In this document: in pieces, positions 43,470 to 52,920 of the stretch
How the letters are laid out: every line of letters begins with the position of its first letter
Position numbering within the stretch: position 1 is the first letter of the stretch
Source: WSZJ01 sp964590435
Lineage (GTDB): Bacteria > Planctomycetota > MHYJ01 > WSZJ01
DNA: 64,000 nucleotides
Reading direction: 5' to 3'
Assembly: GCA_964590435.1 (NCBI GenBank)
Contig: CAZPWT010000018.1
Coordinates: forward strand, 62,001 to 126,000
The notes under the pieces: generated by a model
Seen by the model: only the letters and a program-made list of their open reading frames with translations
Databases searched by the model: none
What the model was told of the DNA's origin: nothing
Made by a program: the position numbers and the translations under genes

Positions 43470-43874
43470 ATGATCCACTTGGAGAGATCCGCACCCACCT
43501 CGGCCACCATGCCCCCGCCGAATACCAACTTCACCGACTTCCAGGTCCAGGTCCTCCTGGAACGGATTCTTCGCCGTCCGCTCTGGAAAGTGCGGCGCGA
43601 GGGGGCGCTGTACCTCGTCTACACGACCGCGCACGAGAACCCGGTCAAGGTGCCGCACGCCGAGCTTGCCGAAAGCATGAGCAACGGCAACGTCCGTGCC
43701 ACCCCGGCACTCCAGATGACCCTGCTGAACTTCCAGAACACCGGCATCCCCGACAAGGACGGCAACGACATCACCGGCCGCTTCACTCCCCCGCCCGCCA
43801 AGCCCCCCGGCTTCTCGATCTTCCGCCTGTTCGGCGGCGGCAAGGGTTCCAACAACAACAACGGGACCTCATAG
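43470..43874 (+). CDS. hypothetical protein, proline/asparagine-rich tail
   Basis: A 134-residue protein of unknown family. The N-terminal 80 residues contain FTDFQVQVLLERILRRPLW and a probable small alpha/beta fold; the C terminus is Pro- and Asn-rich (GSNNNNGTS). ATG 43509 is an alternative start and would remove 13 residues. It lies 60 bases before the double-GAF gene and may share its transcript. Confidence 0.6.
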   Translation: MIHLERSAPTSATMPPPNTNFTDFQVQVLLERILRRPLWKVRREGALYLVYTTAHENPVKVPHAELAESMSNGNVRATPALQMTLLNFQNTGIPDKDGNDITGRFTPPPAKPPGFSIFRLFGGGKGSNNNNGTS

Positions 43875-43934
43875 CCGCTTCCCGGCCCGCGGTTCTCGTT
43901 GCCCGCTCCAATCCTTGAAAGTAGGCTCCGTTCC

Positions 43935-44996
43935 ATGAAGAAACTCCGGAAGTCCTCCAAGGCCGCCGGCGCCCGGAAGCCCGCCGCCCGCAAGGACCTG
44001 TCGACGCTCCTGCTCGACATCAACAAGCGGTGGCTCTCGTCGCTCGATCCCGCGGTGCTCCTCCCGGAAATCGTCGACCTCACCCGCTCCTTCTTCGGCG
44101 TCTCCGACACCACGCTCCTCATGCTCGACCACGAGGGAAGGGAGTTCGTCCAGCACCTCGCCAGCGGGCCCCACTACGGGAAACTCGACCGGAAGTTCTT
44201 CCAGCGCATCCGCACCGAGGGCGTCACCGGCTGGGTCGCTTCTCACCGCAAGCCCCTGATCGTCAACGACACGAGCCGGGACAAGCGCTACGTCGGCAAC
44301 ACCGACACGATCAAATCGGAGCTCGCGGTGCCGGTGATGGCGGAAGGGCGCCTCCTGGGCGTGCTGAACCTCGAGTCGGCGAAGAAGGATTCGTTCACGA
44401 AGGACGACGTGAAGCTGCTCGAGACGATGGCGGCGCAGTGCGCCATCGCCCTTCGCAACGCCGAGGTGTACGAAATCGAGCGTCGGCGTGCGCAGCAGTG
44501 CGAGGCGCTGTACCACATCGCGCGCATCGGCGGCGGCGTGCTGCCCCCGATGACGGTGGTGCAGCGGGCGGTGGAGGTGATCAACGGGCTGCTCGAGTGC
44601 TTCTACGTCGGGCTGTTCCACGGCGACTACGATCGCGAGGAGCTGGTGCTCGTCGCGCAGAGGTGCAAGGGCGAGATCGACGTCGTGCCGGGCGCGACGC
44701 AGAAGTTCACCGTCGGCCTGATCGGGTACGCGTTCCGCCTGGGGGAGACAGTCCACGTCCGCGACGTCTCGAAAAACGAGACCTACGTGGCGCGGATCCC
44801 GGGAGTCCAATCCGAAATCTGCGTGCCGATCCGGATCGGGGACCGCTGCCTCGGGATCCTCGACGCCCAGGCGCAGAAGGTCGACGGCTTCGCTCCCGAC
44901 GAGGTCATGTTCCTCGAGACCGTCGCGCGCTTCCTCGCCCCCGTCTGCGCCCACCTTGAAGTCGGCGCGACCCGGGCGTGGTCGCCGATGCCCTAA
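43935..44996 (+). CDS. double GAF-domain sensor protein
   Basis: A 353-residue cytosolic protein. After a basic N terminus it has two GAF domains: about 25-185 (GVTGWVASHRKPLIVNDTSRD, AVPVMAEGRLLGVLNLES) and about 195-345 (VGLIGYAFRLGETVHVRDVS, SEICVPIRIGDRCLGILDAQ). No output domain is present, so it probably signals by interaction. The ligand is unknown. It overlaps the end of the convergent hydrolase gene by four bases. Confidence 0.9.
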   Translation: MKKLRKSSKAAGARKPAARKDLSTLLLDINKRWLSSLDPAVLLPEIVDLTRSFFGVSDTTLLMLDHEGREFVQHLASGPHYGKLDRKFFQRIRTEGVTGWVASHRKPLIVNDTSRDKRYVGNTDTIKSELAVPVMAEGRLLGVLNLESAKKDSFTKDDVKLLETMAAQCAIALRNAEVYEIERRRAQQCEALYHIARIGGGVLPPMTVVQRAVEVINGLLECFYVGLFHGDYDREELVLVAQRCKGEIDVVPGATQKFTVGLIGYAFRLGETVHVRDVSKNETYVARIPGVQSEICVPIRIGDRCLGILDAQAQKVDGFAPDEVMFLETVARFLAPVCAHLEVGATRAWSPMP

Positions 44997-45904
44997 CCGA
45001 GGAACGCCGTCACGGCCGCGAAGAACTTCTCGGGCTGCTCCATCCAGGGCATGTGCCGGCAGTCGGGAATGGACGCCACCTTGAAGCGCGGGCCAAGGCG
45101 GGTCGCGGCGGCGCGCAGCTTCTCGACGGAAGCGAACGAGTCCTGCTCCCCTGCCACGAAGAGGACGGGGCAGAGCGTGCGCGAGAGTTCCGTCTCGCCC
45201 GGCGCCTGACCGCCCGCCTCGGCGTACTGCCGGGCGAAGTCGTAGGCCCCCGGGGATTCGATCCACTCCACGCAGCGGTCGTAGTGCCGCTTGAGTTCCT
45301 TCGCCGGCGGATTGAGGAAGAACAGGCCGTCGCGCAGGCGGCGCTGTTCCTCCAGCGTGCGGGCCGTCCCCGTGCTCGGGGCCTTCAGCACGCGGGCCCG
45401 CGCTTCCTCCGGCTTTTCTCCCCACGCCGTGCCGACCGTGATCAGCTTCCGGACGCGTCCCGGGAACGCGTAGGCGAATGCGGCCGCGACGTAACCGCCG
45501 TGCGAATGCGCCAGGATCTCCACCGCCTCGATCCCCAGCGTCGTCAGGACCGCGGCGACGTCGTGCACGTCGCGGTCGAGCCCCACGGGCTGCCGCGTCC
45601 GGCTCATGCACCGACCCCGCAGATCGACGTAGATCAGCTTTCGCTTCGACGCCAGCGCCGACATCCCGGGATGGAACGCGCGGTGGTCGAAGTCCGGCCC
45701 GCCATGCAGCAGCAGCAGCGGCGGCCCGCTCCCCTCCGTCTCGACCCACAGGTTGACTTCGCCCGCGCCCTTGAACCCCCGCTCCGCCACCGGCGCATAG
45801 TCGCAGGCGAAGAAAAACCGCCCGCCGTCATGAAACCCCTTCCCCGGCGACGTGGGTGGCCGGGAATCATGCTGCTTGCCGGGCGTCGAGCTCGAGTTCG
45901 CCAT
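44993..45904 (-). CDS. alpha/beta hydrolase
   Basis: A 303-residue alpha/beta hydrolase close to the proline iminopeptidase/haloalkane-dehalogenase group. LLLLHGGPDFDHRAF forms the oxyanion loop, AHSHGGYVAAAFAYAFP carries the nucleophile Ser, GEQDSFAS the acid Asp and CRHMPWMEQPEKF the His. The nucleophile elbow is AHSHGG instead of GxSxGG. The substrate is unknown. ATG 45904 was chosen; longer in-frame readings run into the palindrome upstream and are not protein-like. Confidence 0.86.
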   Translation of the reverse strand: MANSSSTPGKQHDSRPPTSPGKGFHDGGRFFFACDYAPVAERGFKGAGEVNLWVETEGSGPPLLLLHGGPDFDHRAFHPGMSALASKRKLIYVDLRGRCMSRTRQPVGLDRDVHDVAAVLTTLGIEAVEILAHSHGGYVAAAFAYAFPGRVRKLITVGTAWGEKPEEARARVLKAPSTGTARTLEEQRRLRDGLFFLNPPAKELKRHYDRCVEWIESPGAYDFARQYAEAGGQAPGETELSRTLCPVLFVAGEQDSFASVEKLRAAATRLGPRFKVASIPDCRHMPWMEQPEKFFAAVTAFLG

Positions 45905-45941
45905 GATCCCGCCGGGGGCCCTGAGGGAATTGCCTTTGATT

Positions 45942-46063
45942 CCTCGGACGGGCGCGCGTCGTGCCGGGGCCGAAGTGCGTCGGGCCCGCTCTCCGTGTGG
46001 CATACCGGAGACCGTTCCTGGCCCGACGCACGCAGGCGCCGGCCGACGCGCGCCCGTCCGAGG
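45942..46063. repeat. 44-base inverted repeat with nested hairpin beside tRNA-His
   Basis: The left arm 45942-45985 and right arm 46021-46063 are reverse complementary with few mismatches, CCTCGGACGGGCGCGCGTCG being the outer part. The 35-base loop contains TCTCCG and CGGAGA, a nested hairpin. The right arm ends one base from the 3' end of tRNA-His, so it lies directly downstream of the tRNA in the direction of transcription. Confidence 0.75.
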
Positions 46064-46064
46064 A

Positions 46065-46140
46065 GGTGGGTAACGGGATTCGAACCCGCAACGTTCAGAG
46101 CCACAATCTGATGCTCTAGCCAGGTTGAGCTATACCCACC
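46065..46140 (-). tRNA. tRNA-His (anticodon GUG)
   Basis: The minus strand gives a complete cloverleaf: acceptor GTGGGTA with TACCCAC, D arm GCTC/GAGC, anticodon loop TTGTGGC with anticodon GTG, and T loop TTCGAAT. The His-specific extra G at position -1 and C73 are both encoded and pair. CCA is not encoded. The kinase gene lies 55 bases upstream. Confidence 0.95.
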
Positions 46141-46195
46141 GTGAGGGGGCGGAGTCTAGCGAAGCGCCGGGGATCGGGCAAGGACTGGCGCGGGC

Positions 46196-47227
46196 CTAGA
46201 CCTTCTTTTTCGCGGCCGGGTCCGAATCCGCCGGGAAGATCTCGCTGTCCGTGCGCCGCGGCGTGGCCTTGAAGATCTCCGGGAACATGCGCTGCATGTA
46301 CTTCTCGAGCGTCACGTTCGTGGGGCCGAAGCGGTTGTGATACATGTAGTACTCCAGGTCGTAGGCCATGCGGCTCGCGTCCTGGTAGCGGTTGTTCATG
46401 TCTCTCTGAAGCGCCTTGTTGAGGATGCGCTCGACTTCCTCGGGGATCTCCGGGTTCACGCGGCGCGCCGGCGGGATCTCCTTGTAGACGACGTTCTCCA
46501 GGATGATCCCGGTGTTCTCGCTTCCGAAGAGGCTCTGCCCCGTCAGCAGTTCCCATGCGACGATGCCGAGCGAAAACAGGTCGCTGCGCCCGTCGGTCTG
46601 CATGTACTGCGCCTGCTCCGGGGACATGTACTGGGCCTTGCCCATGAGAACCTCGCCTTCCTGGTTCTTCATGAGGTTGCGGGCCTTCGCGATGCCGAAG
46701 TCGGTGAGCTTGACGAAGCCCTCGGTGGAAATCATGAGGTTCTTCGGCGAGATGTCGCGGTGAACGACGTTGAGCAGGTTTCCCGCGCGGTCGGTCTTGC
46801 GATGCGCGTATTCGAGCCCGCGGCAAACGCGCGAGATGATGTACGTCCCGATATCGATGGGCAGCTTCATGCGCCGCTCGTAGTGGCGGTTCATGAACTC
46901 CTGGAGGTTCACGCCCTCCACGTACTCCATCGCCATGTAGTAGATCGATCCGACCTTGCCCATCTGGTAGATCTGCACGATGTACTGGTGCACCAGGTCG
47001 GCAACCAGCTTCGCTTCGCCGATGAACATCTCGATGAATTCAGGATCGTTCGACAGCGACTCCTGGATCGTCTTGATCGCGACGGTCTTCTCGAATCCCT
47101 CTGCGCCCGCCAGCACGCCCTCGTAGACGGACCCCATCCCGCCCTCCGCGATTTTGCGGATGAGCTTGAAGCGGACCTTGTCGTTGATTTCCTTGAGGTC
47201 GTTGGCGACCGGCTTCTTGCCGAACAT
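46196..47227 (-). CDS. serine/threonine protein kinase
   Basis: A 343-residue soluble Hanks-type kinase. All key motifs are intact: glycine loop IAEGGMGSVYEG, VAIK Lys, catalytic loop VHRDISPKN (about residue 157), DFG in LTDFGIAK (about 174), the SPEQ activation end and SDLFSLGIVAWELLTG. There is no transmembrane segment or sensor domain; a short C-terminal tail ends PAAKKKV. It should be active. Its targets may include FHA-domain proteins such as the one at 5829. The ATG at 47227 is preceded by AAGGGAGAG. Confidence 0.93.
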   Translation of the reverse strand: MFGKKPVANDLKEINDKVRFKLIRKIAEGGMGSVYEGVLAGAEGFEKTVAIKTIQESLSNDPEFIEMFIGEAKLVADLVHQYIVQIYQMGKVGSIYYMAMEYVEGVNLQEFMNRHYERRMKLPIDIGTYIISRVCRGLEYAHRKTDRAGNLLNVVHRDISPKNLMISTEGFVKLTDFGIAKARNLMKNQEGEVLMGKAQYMSPEQAQYMQTDGRSDLFSLGIVAWELLTGQSLFGSENTGIILENVVYKEIPPARRVNPEIPEEVERILNKALQRDMNNRYQDASRMAYDLEYYMYHNRFGPTNVTLEKYMQRMFPEIFKATPRRTDSEIFPADSDPAAKKKV

Positions 47228-47430
47228 CACAGTGACTCTCCCTTGGCGCGGGATGAGGGTTGGCAGGACGGGCGCCCATGCTACCGGCGGCGGGCGACGG
47301 ACGCAACTGCGTGAAGAAAGCGACCGACGCCGACGGCCGGACCTCGCGTCCCGACCATTTCCCGCTTGCCCCGCGGCCCGCCGGGCGGGAAACTTGCCGT
47401 GTCACCCCCCTCACGCGGAGACCACTTCCC

Positions 47431-48246
47431 ATGCGCGTCATGGCCATCGCCCTCGCCCTGCTTCTCTTCGCCTCCCGCCCCTCCCCCGCCGCCGACTGCG
47501 ACGCCTGCATGCCGAAGGCGATGTGCGTGCGCCACCAGAAAGAGCAGGACGATGCGCTTCGGGAATTCACGAAGAACAAGCGGTCGAAGGACCCGATGAA
47601 GCGGCGGGACGCGCTGGACAAGATCGGGAAGCTCAACGATACGCACATGAACGTGCGAGGCGTCGACGTGGCGAAGGCGATCGCAGACATGCTGGACGAC
47701 CCCGATTCCGGCATCCGGATGGGCGCCTTGAGTTACCTCAAGACGAACCAGGAGGTCGAGACCGCGCGGGACGAAGTCGCGAAGATCCTCGACAAGTACC
47801 TTCCCCGCATCGGCAAGCCCAAGCCGAGCGGCAAGTCCGCCGCTTCCGGAAACGCCGGGCTTGAGTGGGAGAACGAGGTCGCGCTCTGCAAGGAAGCGGT
47901 CTCGGCGATGGCGGAACTCGGCGGAAAGGATGCGGCGGGCTGCTTCATCAAGGTCGTGGAGTCGAACAACTACGCGTTCGCGATCGACAATGTCTGCAAG
48001 ACGACGACCATCAAGAGCGCGAAGCTGGTGGAGACTTACCTGTCACGCCTGAACGAGCTCCAGGGGAACAAGGGCGACGAAGCGAAGCTCCTCTGTGGCG
48101 AACTGGCGAAGGCGTTCGCGAGCCACACGTCCTTCCCCGAGCCGTTCGCGGACGACGTCGCTGGATGGCTGAAGAAGGCGCGCGCCTGGTGGAAGGAAAA
48201 GCAGGAGACCTACGACCCGCCGCCTGCAGACGAGCCGCCCAAGTAG
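47431..48246 (+). CDS. exported HEAT-like protein
   Basis: A 271-residue secreted protein. MRVMAIALALLLFASRPSPAA is a signal peptide. Near the mature N terminus is a Cys-rich DCDACMPKAMCVRHQ. The rest is helical with HEAT-like spacing (VAKAIADMLDDPDSGIRMGALSYL). It may be a periplasmic adaptor. ATG 47431 was chosen for the signal peptide. It lies 116 bases upstream of the SHMT fusion gene on the same strand. The function is unknown. Confidence 0.75.
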   Translation: MRVMAIALALLLFASRPSPAADCDACMPKAMCVRHQKEQDDALREFTKNKRSKDPMKRRDALDKIGKLNDTHMNVRGVDVAKAIADMLDDPDSGIRMGALSYLKTNQEVETARDEVAKILDKYLPRIGKPKPSGKSAASGNAGLEWENEVALCKEAVSAMAELGGKDAAGCFIKVVESNNYAFAIDNVCKTTTIKSAKLVETYLSRLNELQGNKGDEAKLLCGELAKAFASHTSFPEPFADDVAGWLKKARAWWKEKQETYDPPPADEPPK

Positions 48247-48362
48247 TTTCGACAGGTCGGGATGCCGCTCCCTCGCTTCGTGGACACCCTGCGCCCGCGG
48301 GCTTAGAATCCGCCGCTTCTTTTCGCGCCGTTCTCCGTCCACGACCCTTCCCGCGAGGCTCC

Positions 48363-51300
48363 ATGAAAGCCGTCAAGCCGCCCCCCGCTCCCCCGCGCAC
48401 GCCCGTCGCCGACTTCCTTTTCCGCGAGTCCCTCGACGAATTCGACCCCGACACCGGGCTGCTCTCCCGCTGGGAGGAAGACCGCCAGGGAGACCGCATC
48501 GTCCTGATCGCCAGCGAGTCGGTCGCGCCTCGGGCGGTCCGCGAGGCCATGGCGTCCGCGTTCGCCAACATCTACGCGGAAGGCTATCCCTCGAACCGCC
48601 TCGCTCGCCGCGAGTCCGCCCGCGTCGCCGACTTCGAACGATTCATCGCCTACCACCGCCGCTACGGCGACCGCCGCTTCTACAAGGGAACGGAGTTCTC
48701 GGACTTCGTCGAAGTGCTGGCGCAGCGCCGCGCAGCCGAGGTGTTCGCGACGGCGGCATGCCCCGCTTCCAGCCTCTACGTGAACGTGCAGCCGCTGTCG
48801 GGCGCGGCGGCAAACAACGCGGTGTACGAGGCGTTCCTGAAACCCGGGGACGCGGTGGTGGGGCTGAACCTCTCGCACGGCGGGCACCTGACGCACGGGA
48901 GCCCGGCGAACCGGAGCGGGAAGCGGTATTCGGTGACGCCTTACCACCTGGACCCCGAGACGGGGCTGCTGAACTACGAGGAGATTGCGCGGATTTGTGC
49001 GGAGAAGAAGCCGAAGCTGCTGATCGGGGGCGGGTCGGCGTACCCGTACGACATCGACTGGGAAAGGTTCCGGAAGATCGCGGACGAGTGCGGGGCGATC
49101 CTGCTGGCCGACGTGAGCCATCCGGCGGGGCTGATCGCCGCGGGGCTGCTGACGAACCCGGTGGGGATCGCGGACGTGGTGTCGATGACGACGCACAAGA
49201 CGCTCTGCGGGCCGCGCGGGGCGATCCTGATCTCGACGGACGCGGGGCACGCCCGGGCGCTCGACGGCGCGGTGTTCCCCGGCGAACAGGGCGGGCCTCA
49301 CCTGCACCAGATCGCCGCGAAGGCGGTCTGTTTCGCGATGGCGGCGACGCCGAAGTTCAAGTCGCTGATGAAGCAGGTTGTCGCGAACACGAAGGCGCTC
49401 ATCCGGGCGCTGTTGAAGGAAGGGATCCCGCTCGCCGGCGGCGTCGACCTCCCCGAAAGGCTCAACGCGCAGGTCGAAAACGACCCGAAGACGAAGAAAA
49501 AAGAACACAACTACGTCCATCTCTTCACGATCGACCTCAAGGGGCTCGAGACGAAGACCGGCACCGGGCTTTCAGGCGACGTCGCCGCGAACATCCTCGA
49601 CCTGTGCGGCATCACGCTGAACAAGAACACCCTGCCGGGCGACGCCAACGCCGCCCGCCCCAGCGGGCTGCGGATCGGGACGTGCTTCATGACGCAGCGC
49701 GGCCTGACCGAGAGCCACATGACGACGCTCGCGGGCCTGATCGCACGGGTCCTGAAGGAATGCGAACCTTACGACGTCGACGGAGGCGCAGGGCTTGCCG
49801 GCCGCGCGAAGATTTCGCCGGAAGCGCTGCAGGCGGTGCGCGACGGCGTGAAGAAGCTGGCTTCGGAGGCGCGATGGGACGCGGCGGAACTGGGGACGAC
49901 GCGCATCCTCGCGGAACGGAACGAGACGCCGCTGACGGCCGCTCACAAGGAGGCCAAGGCGTCGCTGGAAGACCGCGACGGGTGGATGACCCCGGTGCAC
50001 TTCGGTGAACCGACCGCCGAGCGCGCGGCCCTCGACAAGGGCGCCGCGCTGTTCGACTGGAGCGACCGGCCGGCCTTCGCCATCCGCGGCGAACGCGCCC
50101 GCCCCTTCGTCGCCGAGGTCTTCGCCAGCCAGACCCGCTTCGGCCCGGGCGAGTGCGGCCCCGCCGTGCTCCTCTCCCCCTCCGGCGAGACGACGGACGA
50201 ACCGATCCTGATCCGGCTCCCCGAGGGGCCCGACGGCTCCGACGAATACTGGCTCTTCGACGCCGACCGCCGCACGCTGGGGTGGCTGGAAGCGCTGTCC
50301 GACGGGTTCGTGCGCTTCGACCCGAACGACCTGCACGCGAAGATCGACGGTCCCGTCGCTGTCGACGACCTGCGGACGGCCCGTCGACCGGAACGCCGGC
50401 AACTCGTGCTCGGCCTCGCAGGCCCCAAGGCCGCCGCCACGCTCAAGTCCGTCTGCGCCCCGTTCGGCGCACTTCAGCCCGGCAAATGGGCGCAGGGCGC
50501 GATCGACGGCGCGCAGGCGATCTGCGTTCGGCCCGGCGCGAAGGACTGGTACCTGCTGTTCGTCCGCCCCGACGGGGCGCTCCGTGCGTGGTCCAAGCTG
50601 AAAGCCGCGGGGGCCGTGCCCGCAGGGCTGAGGACGCGCGAGGCGGCAAAGCGCGACGAGGCGAAGCCGGACCTGGCGAAGCCGTACTACATCGGGTGCC
50701 GGAAGGTGGCGGCGGCGCCGGCGAAGAAGGAGAAGTTCATCTGGAAGGAGTACGAGGGCCCGCTCAAGAAGTCGTGCCTGTACGCGCAGCACCTCGAGAA
50801 GGACGCGAAAGGCGCGAAGGGGCGCATGGTGCCGTTCGCGGGGTGGGAGATGCCGGTGCTGTACACGACGATCGGAGACGAGCACGAGGCGGTGCGGTCG
50901 CGCGCAGGGCTGTTCGACATCACGCACATGGGGACCATGGAGGTGTCGGGCCCGAATGCGCAGCGCTTCGTGGACCTCGTCACGACGAACTTCGTGCCCA
51001 AGCTGCGTGACGGGCAGACGCACTACACGTACGTCCTCGACCCGGACGGAAACGTCCTCGACGACATTCTCGTTTACCGCCGCGCCTGGGACCGTTACCT
51101 GCTCGTCGTGAACGCTTCGAACGCCGACAAGCTCTGGGCGTGGTTCACGGGCGTCGCGGCGCGCCGGTACGTGCTCGACAACAGCCGCCCGGCGCTCGAG
51201 ATCGAGGGCGACGTGACGCTGCGCAACCTTAAGGACGACTCGAGCGGCCCCGACCAGCTCGTCGACATCGCCGTGCAGGGCCCCAAGTCGCTCGCGATCC

Positions 51301-52043
51301 TGCAGCGCGCCTGCGACAACCGGGAATCCCGCGCGGCCCTTCGCGACTGCAAGAAGTCCGATTTCATCGAGACGACGCTGTGCGGGAAGATCCCCGTGAT
51401 CGTGTCCCGCACCGGCTACACGGGCGAGACGACCGGCTTCGAGATCTACGTCCACCCGGACCAGGCGCCCAAGTTGTGGCACGGCCTGCTCGCCGCCGGC
51501 GAGAAGCACGGCATCCAGCGCTGCGGCCTCGGCGCCCGCGACTCCACCCGCACCGAGGTCGGATTCCCCCTCTACGGCCACGAACTCGCCGGCGACCGCA
51601 ACATCATCCCGAACGAAGCCGGGTACGGGGCATTCGTGAAGCGCCACAAGCCGTTCTTCGTCGGTCGCGACGCGATGATCGCCCGGGAGGAGGCGTCCAA
51701 GGTCTCCGTCGTCCGCTTCAAGGTGAACTCCGACAAGGCCCGCGCGGTCCGGCCGCACTACCCCGTCGCGAACTCCAAGGGACAGAAGATCGGGGAGGTC
51801 ACGAGCTGCACTCTGGTCGGGAAGGCGCAGATCGGGATGGCGCTGATCGACAAGCGGTTCGCAAAGGACGGCGGCCAGCTGGCGATCATCCCGCTGGCGC
51901 GCGAGGAGGAGGACCACGGGAAGAAGGCGAAGAAGCCCGCGGCGCCGGCGAAGGAAGCGGTGGAGACGTGGGTGCTGCCGGAGTACGCGACGATCCTCGA
52001 GCGGTTCGTGCAGTCGCGCGGGGAGAGCGAGGAAGAAGAGTAG
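48363..52043 (+). CDS. serine hydroxymethyltransferase-aminomethyltransferase fusion (GlyA-GcvT-GcvT)
   Basis: A 1226-residue fusion protein. Residues about 15-500 are SHMT, with VLIASESVAPRAV, the PLP-lysine motif MTTHKTLCGPRGAI and RIGTCFMTQRG. About 530-780 is a degenerate GcvT-like domain (ERAALDKGAALFDWSD, LVLGLAGPKAAAT). About 800-1220 is a full aminomethyltransferase (GcvT) domain: VPFAGWEMPVLYT, LFDITHMGTMEVSG, DDILVYRR and GLGARDSTRTEVGFPLYGHEL. The protein could pass methylene-tetrahydrofolate from glycine cleavage directly to serine formation. gcvH and gcvP are not in this window. ATG 48363 was chosen; a TAGAAT -10-like site lies at 48303. Confidence 0.92.
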   Translation: MKAVKPPPAPPRTPVADFLFRESLDEFDPDTGLLSRWEEDRQGDRIVLIASESVAPRAVREAMASAFANIYAEGYPSNRLARRESARVADFERFIAYHRRYGDRRFYKGTEFSDFVEVLAQRRAAEVFATAACPASSLYVNVQPLSGAAANNAVYEAFLKPGDAVVGLNLSHGGHLTHGSPANRSGKRYSVTPYHLDPETGLLNYEEIARICAEKKPKLLIGGGSAYPYDIDWERFRKIADECGAILLADVSHPAGLIAAGLLTNPVGIADVVSMTTHKTLCGPRGAILISTDAGHARALDGAVFPGEQGGPHLHQIAAKAVCFAMAATPKFKSLMKQVVANTKALIRALLKEGIPLAGGVDLPERLNAQVENDPKTKKKEHNYVHLFTIDLKGLETKTGTGLSGDVAANILDLCGITLNKNTLPGDANAARPSGLRIGTCFMTQRGLTESHMTTLAGLIARVLKECEPYDVDGGAGLAGRAKISPEALQAVRDGVKKLASEARWDAAELGTTRILAERNETPLTAAHKEAKASLEDRDGWMTPVHFGEPTAERAALDKGAALFDWSDRPAFAIRGERARPFVAEVFASQTRFGPGECGPAVLLSPSGETTDEPILIRLPEGPDGSDEYWLFDADRRTLGWLEALSDGFVRFDPNDLHAKIDGPVAVDDLRTARRPERRQLVLGLAGPKAAATLKSVCAPFGALQPGKWAQGAIDGAQAICVRPGAKDWYLLFVRPDGALRAWSKLKAAGAVPAGLRTREAAKRDEAKPDLAKPYYIGCRKVAAAPAKKEKFIWKEYEGPLKKSCLYAQHLEKDAKGAKGRMVPFAGWEMPVLYTTIGDEHEAVRSRAGLFDITHMGTMEVSGPNAQRFVDLVTTNFVPKLRDGQTHYTYVLDPDGNVLDDILVYRRAWDRYLLVVNASNADKLWAWFTGVAARRYVLDNSRPALEIEGDVTLRNLKDDSSGPDQLVDIAVQGPKSLAILQRACDNRESRAALRDCKKSDFIETTLCGKIPVIVSRTGYTGETTGFEIYVHPDQAPKLWHGLLAAGEKHGIQRCGLGARDSTRTEVGFPLYGHELAGDRNIIPNEAGYGAFVKRHKPFFVGRDAMIAREEASKVSVVRFKVNSDKARAVRPHYPVANSKGQKIGEVTSCTLVGKAQIGMALIDKRFAKDGGQLAIIPLAREEEDHGKKAKKPAAPAKEAVETWVLPEYATILERFVQSRGESEEEE

Positions 52044-52047
52044 CGCG

Positions 52048-52872
52048 CTATTTTCCGTTCTTGCGGCCGCCCCCCGGGGCGGTCGCAAGGACGATGTCGA
52101 ACTGGTGGACCATGCCGTCGCGGATCAGGAGGACGGCGACGCGCTGCCCCGGGGCGCTGCGGCTCAGGAAGTCCTTGAGCGCGTACCCGCGGACGGTGGG
52201 CGTGCCGGCGATCTCGACGATGATGTCTCCCTCCTTGATCCCCGCCTTCTCCGCCGGCGACAGCTCGGTGACGCTGTTCACGCGCAGCCCGCCGTCGTAG
52301 CCGTTCGACTTCACGTCGCGAGGATCCGCTTCCTCGACCTGCACGCCAAACCAGCAGCGCGGGCCCATGGTGATCCCGGGCAGGCTCTGCTCGGGATCCG
52401 GCGGCGTGAACCCGTTCTCGACGAACGTGATCGTCTGGAGCCGGTAGTCGATCGTCGACTCGAAGCGGCTGATGAAGTTGAACCCCAGCACCCCGTCGGC
52501 CTTGATCTGCAGCAGGCTCGCGGCATTCGAGATCTGCGGGACCGCCATCACGCCGACTTTGAGGTCGCCAATTTCCAGCGGGCCGACCTTCACCTTCTCG
52601 ACGTTCACGAATTGCGTCGTCTCGGACCACTGCTTCCCCGTCCCCTTGATCAGCCCCTTCGCGACCGCCGCTTCCGGCAGTACGACCGTCGTGGAAGCGC
52701 CGGTATCGAAGGCCATGCGGAACGGGCCTTTCCCGTCGAGAGTGACGTCGACCCAGATGAGGTTGGCCTCGAGCTGGAAGCCGACGACGACGGGCTCGGG
52801 CGGGTCGGCGGGGGTGTGGAGGCACGCGGCGGCGGCGATGGCGAGAACGGCGGCGGCGAGAAAACGGCGCAT
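52048..52872 (-). CDS. lipoprotein aspartyl protease with PDZ domain
   Basis: A 274-residue protein. MRRFLAAAVLAIAAAAC is a lipoprotein signal. Residues about 35-170 form a retropepsin-like domain with the catalytic FDTGAST. About 185-270 is a PDZ domain (LSPAEKAGIKEGDIIVEIAG). It resembles planctomycete and other aspartyl-protease/PDZ proteins; the substrate is unknown. The active Asp is present. It lies at the end of the minus-strand gltX-PfkB-TauE run, about 48 bases downstream of the TauE gene, and is convergent to the SHMT fusion with four bases between stops. Confidence 0.88.
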   Translation of the reverse strand: MRRFLAAAVLAIAAAACLHTPADPPEPVVVGFQLEANLIWVDVTLDGKGPFRMAFDTGASTTVVLPEAAVAKGLIKGTGKQWSETTQFVNVEKVKVGPLEIGDLKVGVMAVPQISNAASLLQIKADGVLGFNFISRFESTIDYRLQTITFVENGFTPPDPEQSLPGITMGPRCWFGVQVEEADPRDVKSNGYDGGLRVNSVTELSPAEKAGIKEGDIIVEIAGTPTVRGYALKDFLSRSAPGQRVAVLLIRDGMVHQFDIVLATAPGGGRKNGK

Positions 52873-52920
52873 GGAAGGCTCCTTGGGTTGAGCCGTCATC
52901 ATAGCCGTTCGACGCCGGGG

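Noticed and set aside
41008..43494. One 828-residue protein covering the dehydrogenase and upstream DNA
   Set aside because: Its N-terminal half is an Arg/Pro-rich shadow of the aminopeptidase in another frame. The GTGA overlap at 41982-41985 gives a clean start for the dehydrogenase.
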